From contig UCIT01000062.1 of assembly GCA_900472625.1 (NCBI GenBank), positions 60,031 to 124,030 on the forward strand: 64,000 nucleotides of DNA, read 5' to 3'. The notes under the pieces were generated by a model. It did not search any database. It saw nothing but the letters and a program-made list of their open reading frames with translations, and had not been told where the DNA came from. Source of the DNA: Hyphomicrobiales bacterium. GTDB taxonomy: Bacteria > Pseudomonadota > Alphaproteobacteria > Rhizobiales > Rhizobiaceae. Shown here in pieces: positions 16,501-24,645 of the stretch. A program made the translations under genes and the position numbers. The first letter of the stretch is position 1. Every line of letters starts with the position of its first letter.

Positions 16501-18536
16501 ACTCAAGGAAGCTGCCGGATGGTGGCGTTCTTTACGACGAAAACGACGAGACGGACGACGATATCGAGGTGGAGAGCGACAGCTCCGCCGCGCCTGTTAC
16601 GGCTGCCATCGACTGGAACGAGGGCGGGACCGACAAGACCGGGCTTATCGGCGCTGACCTGATCGCCGAGTTCGTCAAGCAGCTGCCGAACAGCCCCGGC
16701 GTCTACCGCATGTTCAATGAGGCCGGCGACGTGCTCTATGTCGGCAAGGCGCGCAGCCTCAAGAAGCGCGTCAGCAACTACGCGGTCGGCCGCGTCCACT
16801 CCAACCGGATCGCGCAGATGGTGCGTCAGACGGCGCATATGGAGTTCGTGACGACGCGGACCGAGATCGAGGCGCTTCTGCTGGAAGCGAATCTGATCAA
16901 GCGGTTGCGGCCGCGCTTTAACGTGCTTTTGCGCGACGACAAGTCGTTTCCCTATATCCTGATCGGTGGCGATCACAGGGCGCCCGCCATTCTCAAGCAT
17001 CGCGGGGCGCGGGCGCGCAAGGGTGATTATTTCGGTCCTTTCGCATCCGCGGGCGCCGTCGGCCGCACGATCAATTCGCTGCAACGCGCCTTCCTGATTC
17101 GCACCTGCACGGACAGCGTGTTCGAGACGCGGACGCGGCCCTGTCTGCTCTACCAGATCAAGCGCTGTTCGGCGCCGTGCACGCACGAGATCAGTGATGC
17201 GGGGTATGGCGAACTGGTGCAGGAGGCCAAGGACTTTCTTTCCGGCAAGAGCCAGAAGGTGAAGGCGCATATGGCCGAGGCGATGAACCAGGCGGCTGAG
17301 GATCTCGATTTCGAGCAGGCCGCCGTCTATCGCGACCGGCTGGCCTCGCTGTCGCATGTCTCCAGCCACCAAGGCATCAACCCGGCCGGCGTCGATGAGG
17401 CGGATGTCTTCGCGATTTATCACGAGGGCGGGATTTCCTGCATCCAGGTGTTCTTCTTCCGCACCGGGCAGAACTGGGGCAACCGCGCCTATTTCCCGAA
17501 GGCCGATCCGCAACTGACCGGCGCGGAGGTGCTCAGCGCCTTCCTGGCGCAGTTCTACGACGACAAGCCGGTGCCGAAGCAAATCCTGCTCTCGGAAACG
17601 GTGGAAGAAATGGAACTGCTGGCCGCCGCCCTCGCCGAGAAGGCCGGGCACAAGATTTCCGTTCTGGTGCCGCAGCGCGGCGAGAAGCGCGACCTGGTCG
17701 ATCACGTCCTCGGCAATGCGCGCGAGGCGCATGGCCGCAAGCTGGCCGAGACGGCATCGCAGTCGCGGCTGCTCGAGGGCTTCAAGGATACGTTCAAGCT
17801 GTCCTATGTGCCGCAGCGCGTCGAGATCTACGACAACTCGCATATCATGGGCACCAATGCCGTCGGCGGCATGGTGGTGGCGGGGCCGGAAGGTTTCGTG
17901 AAGAACCAGTACCGCAAGTTCAACATCAAATCGACCGACATCACCCCGGGCGATGACTTCGGGATGATGCGCGAAGTGATGACGCGGCGGTTTTCGCGAC
18001 TGCTCAAGGAAGAGGGCATTCCAGACCGAAGCCAGCCCGTCGCGGCCGCCGATGCGGCCGACATGCCCTTCCCTGCATGGCCTGATGTGATCCTGATCGA
18101 CGGCGGCCAGGGGCAGATGACTGCCGTACGCGCGATCCTGGAAGAGCTCGGAATCACCGACAGCGTCACCGCCATCGGCGTCGCCAAGGGTGTCGACCGC
18201 GATGCCGGGCGCGAACGCTTCTTCCTGCCGGGCGGCGAGAGTTTTACCCTGCCGCCACGCGATCCGGTGCTCTATTTCACCCAGCGCATGCGCGACGAGG
18301 CGCACCGCTTCGCCATCGGCTCGCACCGGGCGCGGCGCAAGAAAGAGATGGTCAAGAACCCGCTCGACGAGATCGGCGGCATCGGCCCCTCACGCAAACG
18401 TGCGCTGCTGCAGCACTTCGGGACCGCCAAGGCGGTGTCGCGCGCAGCATTCTCGGATCTGATGGCTGTGGAAGGGATTTCGGAAACGGTCGCCAAGCAG
18501 GTTTACAACCATTTTCACGACGACGCCGCGAAATAA
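16497..18536 (+). CDS. uvrC: Excinuclease ABC subunit C
   Basis: Makes both incisions in nucleotide excision repair after damage recognition by UvrAB. 679 residues. An acidic extension of about 55 residues precedes the GIY-YIG domain (NSPGVYRMFN...VLYVGKARSLKKRVSNY). A cysteine-rich stretch (RTCTDSVFETRTRPCLLYQIKRCSAPC), the UVR motif near SGKSQKVKAHM, the RNase H-like endonuclease region (RVEIYDNSHIMGTNAVGGMVV) and tandem helix-hairpin-helix motifs at the C-terminus (IGGIGPSRKRALLQHFG) follow in order. The N-terminal extension occurs in rhizobial UvrC. Its ATG overlaps the SDR stop. Confidence 0.97.
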   Translation: MNSRKLPDGGVLYDENDETDDDIEVESDSSAAPVTAAIDWNEGGTDKTGLIGADLIAEFVKQLPNSPGVYRMFNEAGDVLYVGKARSLKKRVSNYAVGRVHSNRIAQMVRQTAHMEFVTTRTEIEALLLEANLIKRLRPRFNVLLRDDKSFPYILIGGDHRAPAILKHRGARARKGDYFGPFASAGAVGRTINSLQRAFLIRTCTDSVFETRTRPCLLYQIKRCSAPCTHEISDAGYGELVQEAKDFLSGKSQKVKAHMAEAMNQAAEDLDFEQAAVYRDRLASLSHVSSHQGINPAGVDEADVFAIYHEGGISCIQVFFFRTGQNWGNRAYFPKADPQLTGAEVLSAFLAQFYDDKPVPKQILLSETVEEMELLAAALAEKAGHKISVLVPQRGEKRDLVDHVLGNAREAHGRKLAETASQSRLLEGFKDTFKLSYVPQRVEIYDNSHIMGTNAVGGMVVAGPEGFVKNQYRKFNIKSTDITPGDDFGMMREVMTRRFSRLLKEEGIPDRSQPVAAADAADMPFPAWPDVILIDGGQGQMTAVRAILEELGITDSVTAIGVAKGVDRDAGRERFFLPGGESFTLPPRDPVLYFTQRMRDEAHRFAIGSHRARRKKEMVKNPLDEIGGIGPSRKRALLQHFGTAKAVSRAAFSDLMAVEGISETVAKQVYNHFHDDAAK

Positions 18537-18646
18537 CCGGCGTCGGTCGCAAATTCCACGCAAAGGCAGCGAAAAAACAGAAACAATGTTGACGCTTTGC
18601 GGTCAAAGCCGTCATCTACGGACGCATCAAATCAGAGAAGCAATTC

Positions 18647-19237
18647 ATGGCATCGCGCGCATACAACATCCCCAACCTGCTGACCTACGGCCGCATCCTG
18701 GCTGTGCCGCTCATCGTTCTTTGCTTCTTTATTGAAGGCAAGCTGTCGATCAGCAATACGGCCCGTTGGGTGGCGCTGTGGATCTTCGTCATCGCGTCGC
18801 TGACCGATTTTCTCGACGGCTATCTCGCCCGCATCTGGAACCAGACGTCGAATATCGGCCGCATGCTCGACCCGATCGCCGACAAGCTGCTGGTGGCCTC
18901 GATCCTGCTGCTGGTCGCGGCCGATCAGACGATTGCCGGCTGGTCGATCTGGGCCGCGATCACCATTCTTTGCCGTGAGATCCTGGTCTCGGGCCTGCGC
19001 GAGTATCTGGCGGCGCTGAAGGTCAGCGTGCCGGTGACGCGGATCGCCAAGTGGAAGACGACCGTGCAACTGGTGGCCATCGCCTTCCTGCTCGCCGGTC
19101 CTGCCGGCGACGAAATCTTCCCCTATACGACGATGACCGGCATCGGCCTGCTGTGGATTGCCGCGATCCTGACGATCTACACCGGCTACGACTATTTCCG
19201 CGCCGGCATCAAGCACATTGTGGAAAACGACGAATGA
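18647..19237 (+). CDS. pgsA: CDP-diacylglycerol-glycerol-3-phosphate 3-phosphatidyltransferase
   Basis: An inner-membrane enzyme making phosphatidylglycerol phosphate, the committed step to phosphatidylglycerol and cardiolipin. 196 residues with several membrane helices. The CDP-alcohol phosphotransferase motif is complete: DGYLAR...GRMLDPIADKLL around residues 63-84. N-terminal NIPNLLTYGRILAVP is typical. It is 110 bp after uvrC and overlaps moaD by four bases. Confidence 0.95.
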   Translation: MASRAYNIPNLLTYGRILAVPLIVLCFFIEGKLSISNTARWVALWIFVIASLTDFLDGYLARIWNQTSNIGRMLDPIADKLLVASILLLVAADQTIAGWSIWAAITILCREILVSGLREYLAALKVSVPVTRIAKWKTTVQLVAIAFLLAGPAGDEIFPYTTMTGIGLLWIAAILTIYTGYDYFRAGIKHIVENDE

Positions 19238-19488
19238 CCAAGCTCGTCTATTTCGCCTGGGTGCGCGAACGGATCGGCAAGGGCGAAGAAGAGATCGCCC
19301 TGCCCGCCTCCGTCGTCACGGTGTCCGATCTTCTCAGCCATCTGCAGACGCTGGGCGAAGAGTATGAGACCGCGCTGCTGTTTCCTGATGTGATCCGCGT
19401 TGCGCTCGATCAGGAACATGTGGAACATGACGAGCCGATCGGCGACGCGCGCGAGATCGGTATTTTTCCGCCGATGACGGGCGGATGA
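19234..19488 (+). CDS. moaD: Molybdopterin synthase sulfur-carrier subunit
   Basis: An 84-residue ubiquitin-fold protein ending in Gly-Gly (IFPPMTGG), the C-terminus that is thiocarboxylated and donates sulfur to precursor Z in molybdopterin synthase. The start ATG overlaps the pgsA stop (ATGA). The partner moaE is next, but 216 bp away because a palindromic repeat lies between them. Confidence 0.95.
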   Translation: MTKLVYFAWVRERIGKGEEEIALPASVVTVSDLLSHLQTLGEEYETALLFPDVIRVALDQEHVEHDEPIGDAREIGIFPPMTGG

Positions 19489-19512
19489 GACGGTGACGGT
19501 CGCGGCGCGGGC

Positions 19513-19663
19513 ATACCCCCCTCTGCCCTGCCGGGCATCTCCCCCTCAAGGGGGGAGATCGGCTGTGCGTGGCCGCTCGCTCAGACCTCAACGTCCTGCG
19601 ATGATCGCTCCGCGAGTCGATCTCCCCACCCGTGGGGGAGATGTCCGGCAGGTCAGAGGGGGG
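19513..19663. repeat. Rhizobial-type intergenic palindromic repeat (RIME-like) between moaD and moaE
   Basis: A 148-bp element (19516-19663) flanked by 30-base arms that are inverted copies with about two mismatches: the left arm begins CCCCCCTCTGCCCTGCCGGG and the right arm ends CCGGCAGGTCAGAGGGGGG. Each arm also carries an inner hairpin (CTCCCCCTCAAGGGGGGAG; CTCCCCACCCGTGGGGGAG). The whole can form a branched cruciform. It resembles the Rhizobium intergenic mosaic elements (RIME). The first 15 bases (ATACCCCCCTCTGCC, from 19513) recur at 63986-64000. Confidence 0.8.
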
Positions 19664-19704
19664 CCGGCGCGGCACTTTCTCGCCGAAAAGCCGCAACCAC
19701 ACTC

Positions 19705-20166
19705 ATGAGCATCTCACCCTCCATCCGCGTCCAGACCGAGGACTTCGACCTGCAGCGCGAAGTTGATCTCTTGAGCAAGGGCAAGCCCGGCATCGGCGCG
19801 ATTGTCACCTTCTCCGGGCTCTGCCGTGACGAAGGCGGGACGCTCGAGGCCCTGGAGCTTGAACATTACCCCGGGATGGCGGAAGCGGAGATGGAGCGCA
19901 TCGCCGATATGGCGATCGAGCGCTTCAAGCTGGTCGGCCTGACCGCGATCCATCGCTACGGCAAGATTGCCGCAGGCGAGAACATCGTGCTGGTCATTGC
20001 CGCCGCGCCACATCGGCAGGCGGCGTTCGATGGCGCGAGCTTCGTGATGGACTTCCTGAAGACATCGGCGCCGTTCTGGAAGAAGGAACATGCCAAGGAC
20101 GGTTCCGCGCGCAATTGGGTCGAAGCCAAGCACGCCGACGACGCGGCGCAGGACAAGTGGAAATAA
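19705..20166 (+). CDS. moaE: Molybdopterin synthase catalytic subunit
   Basis: With MoaD inserts the dithiolene sulfurs to make molybdopterin. 153 residues. Conserved segments are GAIVTFSGLCRD, LELEHYPGMAEAEM, IHRYGKIAAGE and the catalytic-site region FMDFLKTSAPFWKKE (here MDFLKTSAPFWKKE). The terminal extension ends DDAAQDKWK. The stop codon directly abuts the stop of the convergent LivH-like gene (20166/20167). Confidence 0.95.
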   Translation: MSISPSIRVQTEDFDLQREVDLLSKGKPGIGAIVTFSGLCRDEGGTLEALELEHYPGMAEAEMERIADMAIERFKLVGLTAIHRYGKIAAGENIVLVIAAAPHRQAAFDGASFVMDFLKTSAPFWKKEHAKDGSARNWVEAKHADDAAQDKWK

Positions 20167-21063
20167 TCAGGGGATCGCCCGCTCGCGCCGGCTGAGAACC
20201 AGCAACAGGATCAGCAGCGAGAAAACCACGAGGTCGCGCCACAGGAATGGCCCATAGGCCGTCCAAAGGGTTTCGACAAGGCCGAGCCCGGCTGCACCGC
20301 CGGCCGATTTCAAGGGATCGGAATATCCCCCGACCGCTGCCACCATCAGCACCTTCAGGCCGAACATCAGGCCGGCGCCGAAATCCATCGTGCCGTAATA
20401 GGTCGTGGAAAGGATGCCGCACAGTGTCGCCATCAGCACGGCTGCCGAATAGGCCACGAGGAAGACACGGTTGGCACTGGCGCCGCAAAGTTCGGCCGCC
20501 AGTGGGTCGTCGGTGACCGCGCGCCAGATGCGGCCCCATGAGGTTCGCTTGAGAATGAGCCCGCCCGATGCGACGAAGACGCACATCAGCGCCGTGTTGA
20601 TCAGCTGGATCTGCGTCAGCACCACCTCGAAGTCGCCGCTGCGCCAGAAGACGACGTGTTCGTTCAGCAACGGCGAGAGCCAGAGGCTGCGGCTGTTCGA
20701 GGCAAGGCGCGCCGTTTCCATCAGCACGATGGTGATGCCGAGCGCGGCAACGATAACCGTGTTGGACGACCGGCGGACCAGCGGCAGCATGATCGAACGG
20801 CCGATCCAGATGCCCGCCCCCATGGCGTAAAGCACAGCCGCGACCGCGCCGAAGGTGAGTGCTGCAGGCAGGATCAGCCAAAGCCTGTTGTAACCGACAT
20901 CGGTGAACAGCAGAAACATCTGGCCGGCGAAGGCGAAGATCGCGCCGTAGGTTATATCCGGTCGCTTGGTGACACCGAAGGCGATCGCATAGCCGAAGGC
21001 CAGCGCCGCATAGAGCGCGGCGAGCGGAATCGCATTTGCCAGTTGCTGTAGCAGATATGCCAT
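20167..21063 (-). CDS. Orphan LivH-like branched-chain amino acid ABC transporter permease
   Basis: A 298-residue inner-membrane permease of the LivH/LivM class with about eight helices. Characteristic segments are AIPLAALYAALAFGYAIAFG near the N-terminus, GRSIMLPLVRRSSNTVIVAALGI and the cytoplasmic EAA-like region RAVTDDPLAAELCGASANRVF, as in LivH. No LivM, ATPase or binding protein is nearby, so it must work with partners encoded elsewhere or have diverged. GGAG lies 6 bases before the ATG at 21061-21063, which sets the start. It is divergent from a CGNR regulator gene across only 64 bp, which is largely a palindrome. Confidence 0.85.
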   Translation of the reverse strand: MAYLLQQLANAIPLAALYAALAFGYAIAFGVTKRPDITYGAIFAFAGQMFLLFTDVGYNRLWLILPAALTFGAVAAVLYAMGAGIWIGRSIMLPLVRRSSNTVIVAALGITIVLMETARLASNSRSLWLSPLLNEHVVFWRSGDFEVVLTQIQLINTALMCVFVASGGLILKRTSWGRIWRAVTDDPLAAELCGASANRVFLVAYSAAVLMATLCGILSTTYYGTMDFGAGLMFGLKVLMVAAVGGYSDPLKSAGGAAGLGLVETLWTAYGPFLWRDLVVFSLLILLLVLSRRERAIP

Positions 21064-21088
21064 CGACAGCTCCGTCCTTACAAAAATC

Positions 21089-21118
21089 ATAACTGGCAAA
21101 ATTCGTTTTACCAGTTAT
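21089..21118. promoter_or_regulatory. 30-bp near-perfect palindrome, likely operator of the CGNR regulator/permease pair
   Basis: ATAACTGG-C-AAAA-TTCG-TTTT-A-CCAGTTAT: 12 of 13 positions in each arm pair around a TTCG centre. It fills the middle of the 64-bp divergent promoter and ends 10 bases before the CGNR ATG. TTATAT at 21115-21120 may be the -10 of the CGNR gene, so the site would cover its promoter. Confidence 0.65.
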
Positions 21119-21127
21119 ATTTTCTCG

Positions 21128-21679
21128 ATGAACTTTTCCTGGACTGCCCATCGTTTCGCAGGCGGCGCACTGGCGCTCGATGTCGCCAACAGCGTCGTGC
21201 TCAGGCATGACGAGGCGCGTCGCGTCGATCGTTTCGGCGTCGAGGGGCAACTGCTTTCGTTTCCAAAGGCGGCGGCGGAATTTTCCGCAGAGCGGGCGAT
21301 TTTCGGTGACGTCGTGCTGACAGCGCCCAAGGACAAGCAGGCGTTCATCGCGCTGCGCGAGGCGACGGATCGGTATTTTCGCAGTCGGGTGCTTTGCGGC
21401 CATGAAGAGGCCCTGCTTGCCGATCTGCTGGAGGCGATCGCACGGGTGCTGCGCGGCGGTTCGGCTGCCAATGGCGTGGACAGGGCGACGGCGCATTCGG
21501 CGCTGAGGCTGATCGCCACGCCGGATAACGAGCGGATGAAGATCTGCGGCAACTGCGGCTGGCTGTTTCTCGACCGAAGCAAAAACAGGAGCCGCGTCTG
21601 GTGCGACATGACCGTCTGCGGCAACCGCGCAAAGGCGAGCCGCCACTACAGGCGGCGGAAAGAGGAGGATGTGCCATGA
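21128..21679 (+). CDS. CGNR zinc-finger (ABATE-domain) transcriptional regulator
   Basis: A 183-residue protein. The N-terminal ABATE-type domain (GGALALDVANSVVLR at residues 10-24) is followed by a helical region and a C-terminal zinc finger with the pattern CGNCGWLFLDRS...WCDMTVCGNRAKASRHYRRR (about residues 139-177), whose CGNR motif is complete. These proteins are predicted DNA-binding regulators. The gene has no clear Shine-Dalgarno and a possible -10 only about 8 bases before its ATG, so a leaderless message is possible. It is divergent from the LivH-like gene and overlaps the lipoprotein gene by four bases. Confidence 0.85.
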   Translation: MNFSWTAHRFAGGALALDVANSVVLRHDEARRVDRFGVEGQLLSFPKAAAEFSAERAIFGDVVLTAPKDKQAFIALREATDRYFRSRVLCGHEEALLADLLEAIARVLRGGSAANGVDRATAHSALRLIATPDNERMKICGNCGWLFLDRSKNRSRVWCDMTVCGNRAKASRHYRRRKEEDVP

Positions 21680-22176
21680 GGAGGTTTGGGATGGCAGTCG
21701 TCACGATGACGACAATACTGGCGGGATGCCAGCGGGAGCCCGAGACACTGGTCGACGTCAGCGGCCACATCTTCGTGTTTAACTATCGCGTGGCCATCGC
21801 GACCTATCTGGTGACGCTGAACAAGAAGGCACCGATACCTGAGGGAGCCGTGGCGATTGCCGAGTTCGAAAATCCGGCCGGCGGCGATCCGCTTGTCGTC
21901 AACGAGAAGATCTTCCCAGCCTGGGACAAGATCACGCTGCAGAGCCCACCCATACACTGCGTCAAGGAGAACCGCCCCTATTCCGTCGCCATACGGCTCG
22001 TTGACGCATCAGGAAAGACGCTGCAAAGCTTGAAGACGATGGTGACGTCGGATACCGACCAGTCGGTGATGCCGGCCAAGCCGCTGGTGATCGGGCCGCT
22101 CTATACGAAGAACCCCGAGGTGTTCAAACCCGACGGCACGGTGGATTACGGCTCGGACGGCGCCTGCCAAAGCTGA
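21676..22176 (+). CDS. Hypothetical lipoprotein
   Basis: A 166-residue protein of unknown function. It has a lipoprotein signal peptide with lipobox ILAGC (Cys18), and the mature part looks beta-rich, with no domain I recognise. The ATG lies 12 bases after AGGAGGAT and overlaps the CGNR stop (ATGA), so it is coupled to the regulator. An upstream in-frame start at 21601 inside the CGNR gene is rejected because it would bury the signal peptide. Residues such as SGHIFVFNYRVAIATYLVTL suggest a secreted beta-sandwich. Confidence 0.75.
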   Translation: MRRFGMAVVTMTTILAGCQREPETLVDVSGHIFVFNYRVAIATYLVTLNKKAPIPEGAVAIAEFENPAGGDPLVVNEKIFPAWDKITLQSPPIHCVKENRPYSVAIRLVDASGKTLQSLKTMVTSDTDQSVMPAKPLVIGPLYTKNPEVFKPDGTVDYGSDGACQS

Positions 22177-22192
22177 TCAGGACTGCGACGTG

Positions 22193-22219
22193 AAAAAGCC
22201 GGAGCGATGCCCCGGCTTT
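22193..22219 (-). terminator. Rho-independent terminator between lipoprotein gene and ndk
   Basis: AAAGCCGG (22195-22202) pairs with CCGGCTTT (22212-22219), with a further GC/GC pair inside. The minus strand continues into a T run (complement of GAAAAA), so it best serves ndk, but it lies between convergent genes and may act on both. Confidence 0.75.
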
Positions 22220-22263
22220 CTGAATCAGTTCAACGCGTTCGGCGTCTCCGCTGAACTCTTGAA

Positions 22264-22686
22264 TCAGCCAACGATTTCGGTGGCCGAGAACCAGTAGGTG
22301 ATTTCTTCGGCAGCGGTTTCAGGAGCGTCCGAACCGTGAACCGAGTTCTCGCCGATCGACAGGGCGAACTGCTTGCGGATCGTGCCTTCGTCAGCATTGG
22401 CAGGGTTGGTTGCGCCCATGATTTCGCGGTTCTTCAGGATGGCGCCCTCGCCTTCCAGAACCTGAACGATGGTCGGGCCCGACGTCATGCCTTCGACCAG
22501 TTCGCCGAAGAAAGGACGATCCTTGTGAACGGCGTAAAAGCCTTCGGCTTCGCGCTTGCTCATCCAGACCCGCTTGGAAGCGACGACGCGCAGGCCGTTG
22601 TCTTCGAATACCTTGGTGATGGCGCCCGTCAGGTTGCGCTTGGTGGCGTCGGGCTTGATCATCGAGAAGGTGCGTTCAATCGCCAT
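22264..22686 (-). CDS. ndk: Nucleoside diphosphate kinase
   Basis: Transfers gamma-phosphate between NTPs and NDPs through a phosphohistidine. 140 residues, normal length. The N-terminus ERTFSMIKPDATKRNLTG is diagnostic, and active-site His117 is in GENSVHGSDAPETA. It is a single gene ended by the hairpin at 22193-22219. Confidence 0.97.
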   Translation of the reverse strand: MAIERTFSMIKPDATKRNLTGAITKVFEDNGLRVVASKRVWMSKREAEGFYAVHKDRPFFGELVEGMTSGPTIVQVLEGEGAILKNREIMGATNPANADEGTIRKQFALSIGENSVHGSDAPETAAEEITYWFSATEIVG

Positions 22687-22723
22687 TGTAATAATCCTCA
22701 GTTATCGGGGAAAAGTGGGCGGT

Positions 22724-22752
22724 GTTTACCCGTCCGATAGCCTGAAAACAAG
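22724..22752 (-). promoter_or_regulatory. Possible ndk promoter
   Basis: On the minus strand CTTGTT (complement of 22747-22752 plus one base) and GTAAAC (22724-22729) are separated by 17 bases. This is close to the alphaproteobacterial CTTGAC-N17 pattern at -35 but has a weak -10. Confidence 0.3.
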
Positions 22753-22890
22753 GGGGCTACGGTAATTTCACGCGCCCGTCACAGAGTGGGACGCCGAATG
22801 GCGGTTGATGTCGATTTTTCATGAGGCCATCAACCACTTTGGTCTAAAACCGCGTTAACGTCGAAACACGTCAATCGCATGGAGGCGGAA

Positions 22891-23406
22891 ATGCTGAAGC
22901 AGTACAGGATGTTTGCTGACTACAACCACTGGGCCAATGCCCTTGTCTATGGTGCGGCGGCAGAACTGACGGATGAGGAGTATCGCGAAAGTCGCGGCGC
23001 CTTCTTCGGTTCGATACATGCCACGCTTAATCACATTCTTCTGGCCGATCGCATCTGGATGAAACGCTTCACCGGTCAGGGCGACGCGCCGACAACGCTC
23101 AACGGCATTCTCTACGATGACCTTGCCGGACTACGTGCTGCCCGCGATCGCGAGGACAGGCGGATTGCAGATTGGATCGATACGCTCGACGAGCCAGCGC
23201 TTTCACAGACTTTCAGCTACACGCCGGTGTCGCGTCCGGGAGAGATCACCCAGCCGCTGTGGCCGGCGATGTCGCACCTCTTCAACCATCAGACGCATCA
23301 TCGTGGCCAATGTCACATGACGCTGACATCGCTCGGCAAACCGAGCCTGGCGCTCGATATCAGCTACTTCCTGCACAGCGACGGCAAGCAGTGGCTGAGC
23401 CAGTGA
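22891..23406 (+). CDS. DinB-family protein (putative metal-dependent hydrolase)
   Basis: A 171-residue four-helix-bundle protein of the DinB/DUF664 superfamily. Three metal-binding histidines are visible: His in HATLNHILLADRIW, and the pair in FNHQTHHRGQ. Members are metal-dependent enzymes, some bacillithiol- or mycothiol-linked; substrate unknown. ATG 22879 is also in frame, but GGAGG lies 5 bases before the ATG at 22891 and no Shine-Dalgarno precedes 22879, so 22891 is preferred. Confidence 0.85.
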   Translation: MLKQYRMFADYNHWANALVYGAAAELTDEEYRESRGAFFGSIHATLNHILLADRIWMKRFTGQGDAPTTLNGILYDDLAGLRAARDREDRRIADWIDTLDEPALSQTFSYTPVSRPGEITQPLWPAMSHLFNHQTHHRGQCHMTLTSLGKPSLALDISYFLHSDGKQWLSQ

Positions 23407-23423
23407 CGTCAAGATCGCGTTAA

Positions 23424-23442
23424 CCGCATTCAGCGAATGCGG
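23424..23442. other. Perfect hairpin after the DinB-family gene
   Basis: CCGCATTC-AGC-GAATGCGG is an 8-bp perfect stem with a 3-base loop, 18 bases after the DinB stop. No T run follows, so a transcript-end stabilising hairpin is more likely than a classical terminator. Confidence 0.45.
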
Positions 23443-23548
23443 AAAGCCAATTTACTCGGAAAAGCTGCAAATTCAGCTCATCTTAAACAGTAGACTGCAT
23501 AGAAAGGGAGACCAAGGCCGGACAGGGCCGACGAGCGAGGGATTGATC

Positions 23549-24598
23549 ATGCGAAATGCAGCATCGGCTCCACAGCCACAGCGAGACGCCCAGCGTCCTG
23601 CCGCGATCTCAGACATCCAGCGGATCAGCCAGCACATCGCCAGGCTCGGCGTTTCCGGCCTACCGCGCAATTACGAGCTGTTCCATGAGGCGATCATCGG
23701 CCAGAATGCGGCGCTGGCACAAGACATCGCCTCGCTTGGTGCCGCGCCCCGGCAGCCGTCGCTGGATGAACTCGGCCTGAAATATCGCCTTGTCAGCCAT
23801 TGCGGCCTCGTCGGCGAAACATCTCAGGCGGAGATAAGCAAGATGCTGCGCGATGCCGTGGAACGGCTGAGCGAAAGCCTGCGCCAGAAGCAGTCCTTCA
23901 TGCGCGCAGCGGAAACGGCGCTGAAATCGATATCCGGGAATCCAGACCAAAGCCTTTCGTCGTTCATGACCGAGATGGACTATCTGTCGACATCGCTGCA
24001 GGACCTGCTGTCCAGCGACACCGACCTCGAACAGAAGCTGCGCCACGATGTCGACCGCATGGAGGCGCTGGAGCGCGGCGTCGCCGCCGCGCAGTCGGCG
24101 TCGTCCACGGACCGGCTGACCGGCCTTCCCAACCGCACGGCCCTCAACCGGACAGTGCTCGAGCTCTACGAACGCGAGGAAGGGTCCGCCGGCAATGCGC
24201 TGATCGTTCTCGACGTCGACGACTTCAAGGCCCTGAACAGCCGCTACGGCACACAGACCGGCAGCCGCCTTTTGAAGAAGCTAGCCGACCTGTTCCGCAA
24301 ATCGATCAAGAAGCACGACTTCGTGGCCCGCACCGATGGCGACGAGTTCACCTTCCTGTTCGCCAATGTCGGCATGCAGGAGGCGATGGCGATCGCCGAC
24401 CGCCTGCGCAACTCCGTCGAGGAAAGCGTGGTATTCGCGACATCGGACAACGCACCCAACGCGAAGCTGACGGTTTCGCTCGGCGTGGCGCTGAGCGCTG
24501 ATGCCGGGACGGCCTCACAGCTGCAGGCAAACGCTCGAATTGCCCTGCACGCCGCGCAATCCAACCGCCGCCTGCCCGTGCAAGCCTTCGGACGGTGA
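23549..24598 (+). CDS. Degenerate GGDEF-domain protein
   Basis: A 349-residue soluble protein. Residues about 20-190 form a helical N-terminal region with no recognised sensor. A GGDEF domain begins at DRLTGLPNR (about residue 188). Key motifs are eroded: GGDEF reads DGDEF (263-267), FKxxND reads FKALNS, GHxxGD reads GTQTGS, and the RxxD inhibitory site is not seen. Diguanylate cyclase activity is therefore doubtful; a nucleotide-sensing or scaffold role is possible. GAGGG lies 8-9 bases before the ATG at 23549. Confidence 0.85.
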   Translation: MRNAASAPQPQRDAQRPAAISDIQRISQHIARLGVSGLPRNYELFHEAIIGQNAALAQDIASLGAAPRQPSLDELGLKYRLVSHCGLVGETSQAEISKMLRDAVERLSESLRQKQSFMRAAETALKSISGNPDQSLSSFMTEMDYLSTSLQDLLSSDTDLEQKLRHDVDRMEALERGVAAAQSASSTDRLTGLPNRTALNRTVLELYEREEGSAGNALIVLDVDDFKALNSRYGTQTGSRLLKKLADLFRKSIKKHDFVARTDGDEFTFLFANVGMQEAMAIADRLRNSVEESVVFATSDNAPNAKLTVSLGVALSADAGTASQLQANARIALHAAQSNRRLPVQAFGR

Positions 24599-24645
24599 CC
24601 GACAGCCCCTTGCGCTAACTGCGGGTTTCGGCCAAAACGCCGGGC

